Assembly: GCF_030812215.1 (NCBI RefSeq)
Contig: NZ_JAUSSG010000001.1
Span: 496,001-560,000 of the forward strand
Length of the DNA stretch: 64,000 nt
Direction: 5' to 3'
Source of the DNA: Variovorax boronicumulans
GTDB lineage: Bacteria > Pseudomonadota > Gammaproteobacteria > Burkholderiales > Burkholderiaceae_C
This document shows, piece after piece, positions 25,867 to 35,610 of this stretch. Each line of letters starts with the position of its first letter. Positions within the stretch are counted from its first letter, which is position 1. The notes below the pieces were generated by a model. The model saw only the letters and a program-made list of their open reading frames with translations. It searched no databases and was not told where the DNA came from. A program made the translations under genes and the position numbers.

Positions 25867-26763
25867 TCAGGAAGCCTTCTGCACCAGCTTCAGCACGCTG
25901 GAGAAATCCAGCGCGCCATGGCCCGCGAGGCTGTGCGCCGCATACAGGCTGCGTGCAAGGCCACCAAGCGGCGTGGCGGCGCGAACGGCCGTCGCATTCT
26001 CCTGCGCGAGGCCCAGGTCCTTGAGCATCAGGTCGGTGCCGAAGCCGCCGGCGTAGTTCTTCGAGGCAGGCGACGTTTCCATCACGCCGGGCATCGGGTT
26101 GTACTTCTCCAGCGCCCAGTTGCCGCCCGAACTGCGGCGCATGATTTCGGAGAGCACCTTCGGATCGAGCCCGTTCGCCACGCCGAGCGCCAACGCCTCG
26201 GAGGTGCCGATCATCAGGATGCCGAGCAGCATGTTGTTGCAGATCTTCGCGGTCTGCCCCGCGCCCGCCGCACCGGCGTGGAAGATGTTGGCCCCCATCT
26301 TCTCGAGCACCGGGCGCGCGCGCTCCAGGTCTTTCGTCTCGCCGCCGACCATGAAGGTCAGCGTGCCGGCAATCGCGCCACCGGTGCCGCCCGACACGGG
26401 TGCATCGATCATCGCGATGCCCTTGGCCTGCGCCGCCTCGGCCACCTTGCGCGAGGTGGCGGCGGCGATGGTGCTGCTGTCGATCACCAACGTGCCGGGC
26501 TTGATGCTCTCCAGCAGGCCGGACTTGCCCGCACCGCCGAGGAACAGGCCTTCGACATGCGCGCTGGCCGGCAGCATGCTGATGACAACTTCGGCATCGG
26601 CCACGGTTTCCGCCGCCGACTTGGCGATGGAAAGCCCCTCGGCGCCGAACTTCTTGCAGGCGTCGGCCGAGAGGTCGAAGGCGCTGAGCGTGTGGCCGGC
26701 CTTGAGCAGGTTCATGGCCATCGGGCCGCCCATGTTGCCCAGGCCGATGAATGCGATCTTCAT
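25867..26763 (-). CDS. mmsB: 3-hydroxyisobutyrate dehydrogenase
   Basis: This 298-residue NAD-dependent enzyme oxidises 3-hydroxyisobutyrate to methylmalonate semialdehyde in valine degradation. The N-terminal Rossmann motif is IGLGNMGGPMAMNLLKAG. The substrate-binding DAPVSGGTGGA lies near residue 118, and the catalytic Lys is in GAGQTAKICNN. KNYAGGFGTDLMLKDLGLA completes the family signature. It is the last gene of the valine operon, 35 bases after the 3-hydroxyisobutyryl-CoA hydrolase. Its product is the substrate of MmsA, encoded by the first gene. Confidence 0.95.
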   Translation of the reverse strand: MKIAFIGLGNMGGPMAMNLLKAGHTLSAFDLSADACKKFGAEGLSIAKSAAETVADAEVVISMLPASAHVEGLFLGGAGKSGLLESIKPGTLVIDSSTIAAATSRKVAEAAQAKGIAMIDAPVSGGTGGAIAGTLTFMVGGETKDLERARPVLEKMGANIFHAGAAGAGQTAKICNNMLLGILMIGTSEALALGVANGLDPKVLSEIMRRSSGGNWALEKYNPMPGVMETSPASKNYAGGFGTDLMLKDLGLAQENATAVRAATPLGGLARSLYAAHSLAGHGALDFSSVLKLVQKAS

Positions 26764-26798
26764 GATGTGTTGTCTCCGTTGTCTTTTATGAATGGCCG

Positions 26799-27914
26799 TC
26801 AGACCAGCGAGGCGAGCTCGGCAGGCATTTCGCCGCGCGGGCGCAGATGGTCTTCGATGAAGGCGGGCGTGATCTCTTCGATGGTGGCAGGCGACCACTG
26901 GGGATTGCGGTCCTTGTCGATCAGCACTGCGCGGATGCCCTCGGCGAAATCCTTGTGTGCGCAAAAGCCGAGAGACGCCCAGTACTCGAGCCGAAACACC
27001 TCGGCCAGCGACATGCGGTGCACGCGCTGCCAGAGCTCGAAGCTCAGGGCAGCCGAACTCGGCGCGCCCTTCACGAAGGTCTTGGAGGCAGATTGCAGCC
27101 AGGGATCGTCGCTCTGCAGGTTGCGCAGTCGGTTGGCGATGTCGAGCAGGTCGTCGCCGGCCATCAGCGCATTGATGGTGTCGTAGTGCTCGCGCACCTT
27201 CGACGCCGGCAGCTCGGCGCCCTCGCCGGCTTTCGCAAGGATGCGCGAGAGCGTGGCGCGGTCCGCCTTGCTTTCCCCCGCCCATGCCGCGGAGGCGATG
27301 GCGTCGAGCACCTGGCTCTTGCGCTCCTGCGGCACCAGCACATCGGCGAGACCGCAGAAGATGGCATCGGCGGCGTTGAGGTTCGCAGCCGTCAGCGCCA
27401 GGAACAACCCGGTGCGGCCGGGCGTGCGGCGCAGGAACCAGCTGCCGCCCACGTCGGGGTACAGGCCGATGGCGATCTCGGGCATTGCGATGCGGCTCTG
27501 CGCCGTCACCACGCGGTGCGAACAGCCCGACATGAGGCCCACGCCGCCGCCCATCACGATGCCGTGGCCCCAGCACAGGAAGGGCTTCGGAAAGGTATGG
27601 ATCAGGTAGTCGAGCTCGTACTCTTCGCGGAAGAAGTCTTCGGCGTAGGTGTTGCGAGCGGGGCCGCATTCGAGCAGCGTCTGGTAGAGCTGGCGCAGGT
27701 CGCCGCCCGCGCAGAAGGCCTTCTCGCCGGCTGCCTGCATCAGCACGCCGACGATGCCGTCGTCTTTCGCCCATTCGCGCAGCTTGGGCGTGAGCAGGCG
27801 CACCATGTCCACGGAGAGTGCGTTGAGCGAGGCCGGTGCGTTGAGCGTGGCAACGCCGAAGCGCTTGCCGCCGGCGGTCTTGATTTCGTCGAAGAGAACT
27901 ACGGAGTCGGTCAT
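26799..27914 (-). CDS. 3-hydroxyisobutyryl-CoA hydrolase (enoyl-CoA hydratase family)
   Basis: This 371-residue crotonase-fold protein is longer than typical hydratases, as are HIBCH-type hydrolases. KAFCAGGDLRQLY forms part of the oxyanion hole, and GIVMGGGVGLMSGCSHRVVT and MPEIAIGLYPDVGGSWFLRR carry the HIBCH signature with the active-site Glu and Asp. It releases 3-hydroxyisobutyrate from its CoA ester, which matches the flanking mmsB and acyl-CoA dehydrogenase genes. The ATG at 27914 gives the usual N terminus; the frame is open to 27983 but lacks similarity. Confidence 0.93.
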   Translation of the reverse strand: MTDSVVLFDEIKTAGGKRFGVATLNAPASLNALSVDMVRLLTPKLREWAKDDGIVGVLMQAAGEKAFCAGGDLRQLYQTLLECGPARNTYAEDFFREEYELDYLIHTFPKPFLCWGHGIVMGGGVGLMSGCSHRVVTAQSRIAMPEIAIGLYPDVGGSWFLRRTPGRTGLFLALTAANLNAADAIFCGLADVLVPQERKSQVLDAIASAAWAGESKADRATLSRILAKAGEGAELPASKVREHYDTINALMAGDDLLDIANRLRNLQSDDPWLQSASKTFVKGAPSSAALSFELWQRVHRMSLAEVFRLEYWASLGFCAHKDFAEGIRAVLIDKDRNPQWSPATIEEITPAFIEDHLRPRGEMPAELASLV

Positions 27915-27942
27915 TGTCTTGAGGGGTTCCGGATGCGGGGCG

Positions 27943-29097
27943 TCAGCGGATATCGCTGTCCCCTTCCAGCAATTTTCGCGCAACGATCACTCGCATGATC
28001 TCGTTGGTGCCTTCCAGGATCTGGTGCACGCGGGTGTCGCGCACCAGCCGCTCCAGCGGGAATTCGCTCAGGTAGCCGTAACCGCCATGCAGCTGCAGCG
28101 CGTCGTTGCAGACGTTGAAGCCTGCATCGGTCGCGAAGCGCTTGGCCATCGCGCAGTAGGTGCTGGCGTCGGCATGGCCCGCGTCGAGCTTCGATGCGGC
28201 AAGCCGCACCATCTGCCGTGCGGCGACCAGCTCGGTCGCCATGTCGGCCAGCTTGAACTGCAGCGCCTGGAAGCTCGCGATCGGCTTGCCGAACTGCTGG
28301 CGCTCGTGCAGGTAGCGGCGCGCCGCATCGAGCGCGCCCTGCGCTGCGCCCACCGAGCAGGTCGCGATGTTGATGCGCCCGCCATCGAGCCCCTTCATCG
28401 CGATGCGAAAGCCCTCGCCTTCCTTGCCCAGCAAGTTCTGCGCGGGGATGCGCACGTTGTCGAAGTTGATGGTGCGCGTGGGCTGGCTGTTCCAGCCCAT
28501 CTTGTGTTCCTTCTTGCCGTAGCTCACGCCGGGCGCATCGGCCGGCACTGCGAAGGCCGAGATGCCGCTCGCGCCCGCGCCGCCCGTGCGTGCCATCAGC
28601 ACCAGCACGTCGGTCGCGCCCGCGCCCGAGATGAAGGCCTTGCCGCCGTTGATGACGTACTCGTTGCCTTGCAGTTCGGCGCGCGTCTTCAGCGAGCCCG
28701 CATCCGACCCGGCGCCCGGCTCGGTGAGGCAGTACGAAGCCAGCTTGCGCCCGCTCGTGAGGTCCTCGCCCCACTGCGCAGCCACTGCGTCGGTCGCCCA
28801 GGTGCCGAGCATCCACGTCGCCATGTTGTGGATCGTGATGAAGGCCGTGGTCGACGGATCGACCGCGGCCATCTCCTCGAACACCAGCGCCGCATCGAGC
28901 CGCGGCAGCCCGAGGCCGCCGATGCGCTCGGGGGCGTAGAGGCCGCAGAAGCCGAGCTCGCCGGCCTTGGCGATGGCCTCCTTCGGGAAGATGGCCTCGG
29001 CATCCCACTGCGCCGCGTGGGGCGCGAATTCGGCCTGCGCAAAGTCGCGCGCGGTCTGCGCAAAGGCCCGTTGCTCTTCGGAAAGTTCGAAGTCCAT
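27943..29097 (-). CDS. Acyl-CoA dehydrogenase, probably isobutyryl-CoA dehydrogenase
   Basis: This 384-residue FAD enzyme has YCLTEPGAGSDAGSLKTRA (FAD/substrate loop), a GGRINIATCSVG segment, QLHGGYGYLSEFPLERLVRD, and the catalytic Glu in QILEGTNEIMRVIVARKLL. The family signatures are complete and length is standard. Its place between mmsA and the 3-hydroxyisobutyryl-CoA hydrolase gene indicates oxidation of isobutyryl-CoA to methacrylyl-CoA. A short-branched-chain specificity is inferred from context only. A dedicated methacrylyl-CoA hydratase is not in this operon, so a housekeeping enoyl-CoA hydratase must supply that step. Confidence 0.92.
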   Translation of the reverse strand: MDFELSEEQRAFAQTARDFAQAEFAPHAAQWDAEAIFPKEAIAKAGELGFCGLYAPERIGGLGLPRLDAALVFEEMAAVDPSTTAFITIHNMATWMLGTWATDAVAAQWGEDLTSGRKLASYCLTEPGAGSDAGSLKTRAELQGNEYVINGGKAFISGAGATDVLVLMARTGGAGASGISAFAVPADAPGVSYGKKEHKMGWNSQPTRTINFDNVRIPAQNLLGKEGEGFRIAMKGLDGGRINIATCSVGAAQGALDAARRYLHERQQFGKPIASFQALQFKLADMATELVAARQMVRLAASKLDAGHADASTYCAMAKRFATDAGFNVCNDALQLHGGYGYLSEFPLERLVRDTRVHQILEGTNEIMRVIVARKLLEGDSDIR

Positions 29098-29109
29098 CCG
29101 GCGGACTTC

Positions 29110-30633
29110 TTACTTGAGGCTGATGGTCGTGTTGACGCCGTGCGAGACGGTGCTGTCGTCGAACCAGCGTGCCGTCACCGTCTTGGTCTGCGTGTAGAAC
29201 ATGATGACCTGCTTGCCGTACGGGCCCAGGTCGCCGAGCTTCGAGGCGCGCGAACCGGTGAACGAGAACATCGGGACCGGCACAGGAATCGGCACGTTGA
29301 TGCCGACTTGACCCACGTCGATGTCTTCCTGGAAGCGGCGCGCCGCAGCGCCCGACTGCGTGAAGATCGCGGTGCCGTTGCCGTTCGGGTTGCTGTTGAT
29401 CAGCTCGATGGCTTCGTCGATGGTCTCGGCATCGGCCACGCACAGCACCGGGCCGAAGATTTCCTGGTCATAGATCGTCATGCCGGGCTTCACGCCGGTG
29501 AAGATCGTCGGGCCGACGAAGTTGCCCTTCTCGTAGCCGGGCACAGTGGGCTTGCGGCCGTCGAGTTCGAGCTTGGCGCCGTCGGCCAAGCCGCGTTCGA
29601 TGAGGTTGTTGACGCGGTCGTACGCGGCGCACGAAACGAGCGGGCCCACGTCCACGCCCTTCTCGGTGCCGGCGCCGATCTTCAGCGTCTTCGCCTTGGC
29701 GATCAGCTCGGGCACCCAGTTGCGGGCCTCGCCCACCAGCACCGCCACCGACACCGCCATGCAGCGCTGGCCGGCTGCGCCGAAGCTCGCACCAGCCAGC
29801 GCGTTGAGCGTCTGCTCCTTGTTCGCGTCGGGCATCACGATGGCGTGGTTCTTCGCGCCCATCATGCATTGCACGCGCTTGCCGGCCAGCGTGGCGCGGT
29901 TGTAGACGTGCGTGCCGACCTTGGTCGAACCGACGAAGCTGATCGCCTTGATGTCCTTGTGATCGCAGATGCCGTTGACGATGGCCTCACCGCCATGAAT
30001 CACGTTCAGCACGCCGGGCGGAATGCCGGCTTCGAGCGCGAGTTCGCACAGGCGCATGGTGACCATCGGGTCTTGTTCGGAGGGCTTCAGCACGAAGGTG
30101 TTGCCGGTGACGATGGCCATCGGGAACATCCACAGCGGAATCATCGCGGGGAAGTTGAACGGCGTAATGCCGGCGCACACGCCCAGCGGCTGCAGCAGCG
30201 TGTAGGTGTCGACGCCGTTGGCCACGTTGTTGGCCAGTTCGCCCAGCTGCAGGTTGCCGATGTTCGATGCGTGCTCGACCACTTCGAGGCCGCGGAACAC
30301 GTCGCCTTCGGCGTCCGGCAGCGTCTTGCCCTGTTCGGCGGTGAGGATGGCGGCCAGCTCGCCCATGTTCTCGCGGATGAGCTGCTGCAGCTTCAGGAAG
30401 ATGCGTGCACGCGTGCCGATGGGGGTCTTGCGCCAGGTCTTGAAGGCTTCCTTGGCGGAAGCCACGGCGGCATCGAGCTCGGCCTGCGTCGCGAACGGCA
30501 CGCGGGCCAGCACCTGCTGGGTGGCCGGGTTGACGATGTCGCGCCATTCGGTGGTCTTGGACTCGACGAGCTTGCCGCCGATCAAGAGCTTGACGGTGGC
30601 GATCTGGGTCGAGGGCGTGGTGGTGGCGTCCAT
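29110..30633 (-). CDS. mmsA: CoA-acylating methylmalonate-semialdehyde dehydrogenase
   Basis: This 507-residue aldehyde dehydrogenase turns methylmalonate semialdehyde into propionyl-CoA, and malonate semialdehyde into acetyl-CoA. MmsA-specific segments are [35 protein letters not shown] and the catalytic Cys in [14 protein letters not shown]. The usual ALDH Glu is replaced, as in this CoA-dependent branch ([11 protein letters not shown]). It is the first gene of the valine operon, divergent from a LysR regulator. The same enzyme family (IolA) ends the myo-inositol pathway, which is encoded 27 kb further on without its own iolA. Confidence 0.95.
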   Translation of the reverse strand: MDATTTPSTQIATVKLLIGGKLVESKTTEWRDIVNPATQQVLARVPFATQAELDAAVASAKEAFKTWRKTPIGTRARIFLKLQQLIRENMGELAAILTAEQGKTLPDAEGDVFRGLEVVEHASNIGNLQLGELANNVANGVDTYTLLQPLGVCAGITPFNFPAMIPLWMFPMAIVTGNTFVLKPSEQDPMVTMRLCELALEAGIPPGVLNVIHGGEAIVNGICDHKDIKAISFVGSTKVGTHVYNRATLAGKRVQCMMGAKNHAIVMPDANKEQTLNALAGASFGAAGQRCMAVSVAVLVGEARNWVPELIAKAKTLKIGAGTEKGVDVGPLVSCAAYDRVNNLIERGLADGAKLELDGRKPTVPGYEKGNFVGPTIFTGVKPGMTIYDQEIFGPVLCVADAETIDEAIELINSNPNGNGTAIFTQSGAAARRFQEDIDVGQVGINVPIPVPVPMFSFTGSRASKLGDLGPYGKQVIMFYTQTKTVTARWFDDSTVSHGVNTTISLK

Positions 30634-30710
30634 GGGTTTTGTCTCCTGTGAATCTCTGTGAAATCTGGAAAGGCGATGCCGGTCAGGGCCGGTGCAGCCC
30701 GCATCCTAGC

Positions 30711-30778
30711 TTTGCAGATTTGCCATGACAATAGACAAATATGCGCCACGTCTTTGCAAAAATGCAGAGCCAATAGAC
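30711..30778. promoter_or_regulatory. Tandem operator: two TTTGCA-N12-CAATAGAC copies
   Basis: TTTGCA-N12-CAATAGAC occurs at 30711-30736 and again at 30753-30778, with identical internal spacing. The copies start 42 bp apart, about four helical turns, so bound protein would lie on one DNA face. The pair sits between mmsA and the divergent LysR gene, as expected for a LysR tetramer site. Confidence 0.7.
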
Positions 30779-30805
30779 GAAACACACACGGAGACAGGCA
30801 CGCAC

Positions 30806-31765
30806 ATGGACTGGGACAACCTGCGCTACTTTCTGGAACTGGCCCGCTCCGGCACGCTGATGAGCGCGGCGCGCCGGCTCGAGGTGGACCACACCACCGT
30901 CGCGCGGCGCATCCAGTCGCTCGAAAAGGAGGTCGGCGCCCCGCTCTTCTCGCGCGAAGCGGGTGGCCATCGGCTCACCGAGGCGGGCCGCCGGCTGCAG
31001 CCGCAGGTCGAGGCGATGGAGAGCGCCTTCCAGGCCGTGGAGAGCACCGCACCGGCCTCGCAGGAGGGCCTGTCGGGGCTGGTGCGCATCGGCGCGACCG
31101 AAGGCTTCGGCACGGTGGTGCTGGCGCCGCAGCTCGCACGCTTCGCGCTACAGCACCCCAAGCTCACCATCGACTTGCTCGCGATGCCCCGGCTGGTGCA
31201 CCTGTCGCGGCGCGAGGCCGACATCGTGATCTCGCTGGAGCGGCCGGCACGCGGGCCGGTGGTGGTGACCAAGCTCACCGACTACACGCTGCGGCTCTAC
31301 GCTTCCAAGCAGTACCTCGCGGCGCACAAGCCGATCAAGACGCGCGAGGACCTGCGCGGACACACCTTCATCAGCTACGTGGACGATCTGCTGTTCAGCA
31401 AGGAGCTGCAGTACCTGGACGAACTGCACCGGCCCGACGCTTTTGCGCTGCGCAGCACCAGCGTGCTGGCGCAGCACAGTGCGGTGGTGGCGGGTGCCGG
31501 GATTGCGGTGCTGCCGGCCTTCATCGCCGAGAAAGACAGCGCGCTGAGGCCGGTGCTGCGGGGCCAGGCGAACTTCACGCGCACGTTCTGGATGTCGATG
31601 CCGGCGGAGACCAAGCACCTCGTGCGCATGCAAGCCGTATGGAACTTCCTGCGCGAGGCGGCAGAGGCGCAGCAATCGTTGTTGCTGCCGCAGAATGCGG
31701 AAAAACCGGAAGACCCGGCAGGCGCGCCGCAACGGCCGCCGCGTCCGCGCAAACAGGCCCTGTAG
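30806..31765 (+). CDS. LysR-family regulator of the valine operon
   Basis: This 319-residue LysR protein has an HTH at residues 1-60 (WDNLRYFLELARSGTLMSAARRLEVDHTTVARRIQSLE), a variant in which TTVARRI replaces the commoner SAVSRQI. The effector domain has LVRIGATEGFGTVVLAP and ends in a Pro-rich tail. It is divergent from mmsA with a repeated operator between, so it probably controls valine degradation. An in-frame ATG at 30725 exists but falls inside the first operator copy; 30806 has GGAGA upstream. Confidence 0.9.
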   Translation: MDWDNLRYFLELARSGTLMSAARRLEVDHTTVARRIQSLEKEVGAPLFSREAGGHRLTEAGRRLQPQVEAMESAFQAVESTAPASQEGLSGLVRIGATEGFGTVVLAPQLARFALQHPKLTIDLLAMPRLVHLSRREADIVISLERPARGPVVVTKLTDYTLRLYASKQYLAAHKPIKTREDLRGHTFISYVDDLLFSKELQYLDELHRPDAFALRSTSVLAQHSAVVAGAGIAVLPAFIAEKDSALRPVLRGQANFTRTFWMSMPAETKHLVRMQAVWNFLREAAEAQQSLLLPQNAEKPEDPAGAPQRPPRPRKQAL

Positions 31766-31782
31766 CCCCCAAGGAGACACGC

Positions 31783-32949
31783 ATGCCACGTCATCGCCCC
31801 GCACGGCTCGAACACATCGCAGGCATTGGCGTCGACCGCATGGGTGCCATCGCGGACGATGCGGATGGACCGCCCTTTCTCCGGCTCGAAAACCTCGACG
31901 TCGACATCCCGCCGGACCCCGAAGCGGTCGCGCGCACCGTGCGTGCGGCTTCGGAAGATTCGGACAACAGCTACTTGCCCTTCGTTGGCCAGTCGCGGTT
32001 GCGCGAGGTCGCAGCGCGGCATGTGTCGGCGCTCTCGGGCGTGAGCTACGGCGCGCGCAACTGCGTGGTCTCCGCGGGCGGGCTCTCGGGCATCCTCAAC
32101 GCGCTGCTCGCGACGGTCGAAGTGGGCGACGAAGTGCTGGTGACCGATCCGACCTATGCGGGCCTGCTCAATCGCATCCGGCTGGCGGGCGGCACGCCGA
32201 AGTACGTGCCCTTCGTCTTCACGCCCGGCGGCGAATGGAAGCTCGATCGCGCGGCACTGCAGGCTGCCATCGGGCCGCGTGTGCGCGTGATGCTGCTGAT
32301 GTCGCCGTCGATGCCGACCGGCGGCTATTTCGATGACGACGACTGGCGCGCCATCGCTGCGCTGTGCGTGCAGCACGACCTGACCTTGATCCTCGACACG
32401 GCCATGGAGCGCCTGCTCTACGACGGTCGCCGAGTGATTCACCCGGCGGGCCTTCCCGGCATGGCCGAACGCACCATCACCGTGGGTTCGTCGGCCAAGG
32501 AGCTGCGCATGATCGGCTGGCGCGTGGGCTGGACCGTTGCGCCCGAGAGCTACATGCCCGACCTCGTGGCCGTATCGCTCGCCAACGTGGTCGTGCCGGT
32601 GGGCATTGCGCAGGACGCGGTGGCGACGGCGCTGGAACAGTCGGCGCGCACGCTCGCGCCCTATGTGGCGGAGCTCGAGCGCAGGCGTGACACGGTGCTG
32701 GATGAACTCAAGGGCCTGCCCGTCGGCATTCCGGCCGGCGGCTGGTCGCTGCTCCTGCGCACGAGCGATTTCGGCATCGATGGGCAGACGCTCTCCGAGC
32801 GCCTCTTGAAGGCACGCGTCTGCGCGACCGCGATGAAGGGTTGGGGTGAAACGCATGGTGCGCAGTACCTGCGCTTCGTGTTCTCGAACGAACCCGTCGA
32901 GCGGCTGCGCGGCCTTGGCGACAAGGTGCGCGCCGCGCTGGGCGGGTAG
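31783..32949 (+). CDS. PLP-dependent aminotransferase, fold type I
   Basis: This 388-residue class I/II aminotransferase has the PLP-binding Lys in TVGSSAKELRMIGWRVGWTV (near residue 242) and LILDTAMERLLYDG holding the conserved Asp. MLLMSPSMPTGGYF replaces the usual SNPxNPTG. This MPTGGY variant means substrate cannot be transferred from AspC-like enzymes. It follows the LysR gene by 17 bases behind AAGGAG and may be cotranscribed. A role in branched-chain or other amino-acid degradation fits the neighbourhood but is inference. Confidence 0.88.
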   Translation: MPRHRPARLEHIAGIGVDRMGAIADDADGPPFLRLENLDVDIPPDPEAVARTVRAASEDSDNSYLPFVGQSRLREVAARHVSALSGVSYGARNCVVSAGGLSGILNALLATVEVGDEVLVTDPTYAGLLNRIRLAGGTPKYVPFVFTPGGEWKLDRAALQAAIGPRVRVMLLMSPSMPTGGYFDDDDWRAIAALCVQHDLTLILDTAMERLLYDGRRVIHPAGLPGMAERTITVGSSAKELRMIGWRVGWTVAPESYMPDLVAVSLANVVVPVGIAQDAVATALEQSARTLAPYVAELERRRDTVLDELKGLPVGIPAGGWSLLLRTSDFGIDGQTLSERLLKARVCATAMKGWGETHGAQYLRFVFSNEPVERLRGLGDKVRAALGG

Positions 32950-32960
32950 CCTTCAGCGGT

Positions 32961-34028
32961 TCACGAGAAGAGGCGTTTCCAGAAGCTCTTGTCGGCAGCG
33001 GGCTCGACGGCGACGGCCTCGGACTTTTCAAGCAGCTCGATCAATCCCGGCACGCGCGGTTTCTTGAGCCATTGCGCATACGCCAGGTAGGTTTCCGCCT
33101 CGCCCTCGATGCGCAGTTGCTCGGGCATGGCAGGACACGGCGCGGCGCCCAGCAATACGCGCAGGGCGTCGAGCCGGTCCATGCGGATCGCGCTCGTGAG
33201 CGCAGTCTCCCCGAGCGACGGAATGATGTCGTTGGGACCTGCAAGCCCGGCGTCGAGCAAGGACTGGATGGCGGCCGCATCGCCGTTGACCGCAGCGGCG
33301 CCCAAGGCTTCGAGCGCCGCCAGCCGCTCGGGGGAAAGACTGGCCGCATAGGCGTCGTCGCGCTTCTCGTCCTCGCTGCGCGCATCGCCGCCCTCCATCA
33401 TCATGAAGTCGGTCACCAGCGCCACGGGTTCGCCGGATGCATCGAGCGCCCAGAAACTCGGGTAGCTCCCGTCGCCCCAACCCGAACTGAAGATCAGCAC
33501 GTTGTTCGCGCTGCCCTCGCCCAGTGGATAGTGATCCGCCATGTCCTTGACGCCCAGTTCAGTGTCGAGCACGTCGTCGTAATAGCTGACGTAGCCGGGG
33601 TTGACCGATTCGCGCGCCTCGCGCTCGGCAATCGCCGCTGCGCACTCGGCGTCCATGAAGCAGCCGACGCCGGCATCGACGGGGTAGCCGTAGAACTCGT
33701 CGTCGCCCAGGTCGTCCGGCGATTGCCCGTCGAGCAGCGCCGGTTCCCAGCGCAGATCGGCAGGCTGCAGGCCACCGCGCTCGCGCAGCCAGAGCACCGC
33801 CAGCGCGTGGCGACCTTCGTGCTGCAGCACTTCGGCAGCGAATGCACCGCGACCGCTCACGCTGCGAACGAAGGGCTCCCGCTCGGGCTGCACCAGCGGA
33901 TCGCAGGCGACGATGCGGCCGCTCGTGATCTGGAGCATCCCGCACGGCTGGCGCTGCAGGCGCCGTACGCGCAGCGCCTCGTCGTCGAGGAAGATGGTCC
34001 GGAGGTTGTCGATGTCGAGGTAGGCCAT
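32961..34028 (-). CDS. DUF4241-domain protein with ankyrin-like C-terminal region
   Basis: This 355-residue cytoplasmic protein has an N-terminal DUF4241-like domain (about 25-225). It shows GRIVACDPL, ALAVLWLRE, YGYPVDAGVGCFMDAEC and a Gly-rich ANNVLIFSSGWGDGSYPSFW segment. The C-terminal part (about 235-335) has two ankyrin-like helical repeats (NGDAAAIQSLLDAGL and ETALTSAIRMDRLDALRVLLGA). Function is unknown, and some families with these domains are immunity or binding proteins. It is convergent with the aminotransferase gene, 11 bases apart, and is probably a single-gene unit. Confidence 0.75.
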   Translation of the reverse strand: MAYLDIDNLRTIFLDDEALRVRRLQRQPCGMLQITSGRIVACDPLVQPEREPFVRSVSGRGAFAAEVLQHEGRHALAVLWLRERGGLQPADLRWEPALLDGQSPDDLGDDEFYGYPVDAGVGCFMDAECAAAIAEREARESVNPGYVSYYDDVLDTELGVKDMADHYPLGEGSANNVLIFSSGWGDGSYPSFWALDASGEPVALVTDFMMMEGGDARSEDEKRDDAYAASLSPERLAALEALGAAAVNGDAAAIQSLLDAGLAGPNDIIPSLGETALTSAIRMDRLDALRVLLGAAPCPAMPEQLRIEGEAETYLAYAQWLKKPRVPGLIELLEKSEAVAVEPAADKSFWKRLFS

Positions 34029-34055
34029 GCACGCAGTTTCTCATCCCTCAATGAC

Positions 34056-34075
34056 AAAAGGCCGCAATGGCGGCC
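34056..34075 (-). terminator. Intrinsic terminator of scoAB
   Basis: GGCCGC-AATG-GCGGCC (34060-34075) is followed on the minus strand by TTTTGT. It lies 26 bases after the scoB stop, between that gene and the start of the DUF4241 gene. Confidence 0.8.
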
Positions 34076-34101
34076 CTTGTCGTGTCGTGCGGCGGCTGAC
34101 C

Positions 34102-34740
34102 TTACTGGATCAGCTTCGCACCGGTCTTCGCCTGCAGCGCATCGAAGCTCACGCCGGGCGCGAGCTCGATCACCTTCAGGCCTTCGGGCACCACGTCCAT
34201 CACCGCGAGGTCGGTGATGATGCGGTCGACCACGCCCACGCCGGTCAGCGGCAGCGTGCACTTCTCGAGGATCTTGAAGTCCTCGGTGCCGTCCTTCTTT
34301 TTGGCCACGTGTTCCATGAGCACGATCACGCGCTTGACGCCCGCCACGAGGTCCATGGCACCGCCCATGCCCTTGACCATCTTGCCGGGGATCATCCAGT
34401 TGGCCAGATCGCCCTGGGTGCTCACCTGCATCGCGCCCAGGATCGACAGGTTGATCTTGCCGCCGCGGATCATCGCGAAGCTGTCGTGGCTGCCGAAGAT
34501 GGCCGAGCCGGGAATGGTGGTCACGGTCTGCTTGCCGGCGTTGATAAGGTCGGCGTCGACGCTGTCCTCGGTGGGGAACGGGCCGATGCCGAGCATGCCG
34601 TTCTCGCTCTGCAGCCACACTTCCTTGGTGCCGGTGTGGTTGGCCACCAGCGTCGGGATGCCGATGCCCAGGTTGACGTAGAAGCCGTCTTCGAGTTCTT
34701 GGGCGGCACGGGCCGCCATCTGGTCTTGGGTCCAGGGCAT
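34102..34740 (-). CDS. scoB: 3-oxoacid CoA-transferase subunit B
   Basis: This 212-residue subunit has the catalytic Glu in [11 protein letters not shown] (about residue 45), with [18 protein letters not shown] before it and [15 protein letters not shown] after it, all standard for the beta subunit. Together with subunit A it moves CoA between succinyl-CoA and acetoacetate, or a related 3-oxoacid such as 3-oxoadipate. Motifs alone do not separate these. It starts one base after the scoA stop. A terminator follows. ScoAB could feed acetoacetate from branched-chain amino-acid breakdown to acetyl-CoA. Confidence 0.93.
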   Translation of the reverse strand: MPWTQDQMAARAAQELEDGFYVNLGIGIPTLVANHTGTKEVWLQSENGMLGIGPFPTEDSVDADLINAGKQTVTTIPGSAIFGSHDSFAMIRGGKINLSILGAMQVSTQGDLANWMIPGKMVKGMGGAMDLVAGVKRVIVLMEHVAKKKDGTEDFKILEKCTLPLTGVGVVDRIITDLAVMDVVPEGLKVIELAPGVSFDALQAKTGAKLIQ

Positions 34741-34741
34741 C

Positions 34742-35548
34742 TCAGGCTCCTTCTTTCTTGTTGACGACCTTGGCGGGCACTTCGCTGCCGGCGGCGGCCT
34801 GGGCGATGGCGGTCTGGGCCTCGACCTTGGCGGCGGCCGCATCGACAGGCGCCGAGGCGCTCACGGTGCGCTTCTCGATGCGCTTCTCGGGGGTGCTGTT
34901 GAGCACGATCCGGTGCACGTAGATGCCCGGCAGGTGGATGTCGTCAGGGGCCAGTTCGCCCACTTCGACGATCTTTTCGACCTCGACGATGCAGATCTTG
35001 CCGGCCATCGCGGCCGCGGGGTTGAAGTTGCGCGCCGTCAGGCGAAAGCGCAGGTTGCCCGACTTGTCGGCCACGTCGGCCTTGACCAGGGCCACGTCGG
35101 GTACCAGCGAGCGTTCCATGACGTAGGTCTCGCCGTCGAATTCGCGCAGTTCCTTGCCTTCGGCCACTTGCGTGCCCACGCCGGTCTTGGTGAAGAAGGC
35201 CGGAATGCCGGCGCCGCCCGCGCGCAGCTTTTCGGCCAGCGTGCCCTGCGGCGTGAATTCGAGGGCCAGTTCGCCTGCCAGGTACTGGCGCTCGAACTCC
35301 TTGTTCTCGCCGACGTACGACGCGATCATCTTCTTGATCTGGCGCGTCTCGAGCAGCTTGCCGAGGCCGAAGCCGTCGACGCCCGCGTTGTTCGAGATGA
35401 CGGTGAGGTTCTGCGCGCCGGAGTCCTTGAGCGCCTCGATCAGCGCTTCGGGAATGCCGCACAGGCCGAAGCCGCCGACCGCGAGCATCTGCCCGTCGGC
35501 CACGACCCCCTTGAGTGCCGCGTCTGCGGAGGGATAAATCTTGTTCAC
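34742..35548 (-). CDS. scoA: 3-oxoacid CoA-transferase subunit A
   Basis: This 268-residue subunit has the family signature [33 protein letters not shown] and [28 protein letters not shown]. About 35 extra C-terminal residues (Ala/Val-rich, with KKEGA at the end) go beyond the usual 230, a low-complexity tail also seen in some Burkholderiales. The start codon is GTG, supported by AGGAG five bases upstream. It is divergent from the PAS-LuxR regulator across a perfect palindrome. Confidence 0.93.
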   Translation of the reverse strand: MNKIYPSADAALKGVVADGQMLAVGGFGLCGIPEALIEALKDSGAQNLTVISNNAGVDGFGLGKLLETRQIKKMIASYVGENKEFERQYLAGELALEFTPQGTLAEKLRAGGAGIPAFFTKTGVGTQVAEGKELREFDGETYVMERSLVPDVALVKADVADKSGNLRFRLTARNFNPAAAMAGKICIVEVEKIVEVGELAPDDIHLPGIYVHRIVLNSTPEKRIEKRTVSASAPVDAAAAKVEAQTAIAQAAAGSEVPAKVVNKKEGA

Positions 35549-35610
35549 TCGGGCTCCTTGATGGAATGGTGAAGAGTGGGTGGGTGATTGGGTGGGAAGC
35601 CGTCAACGAT

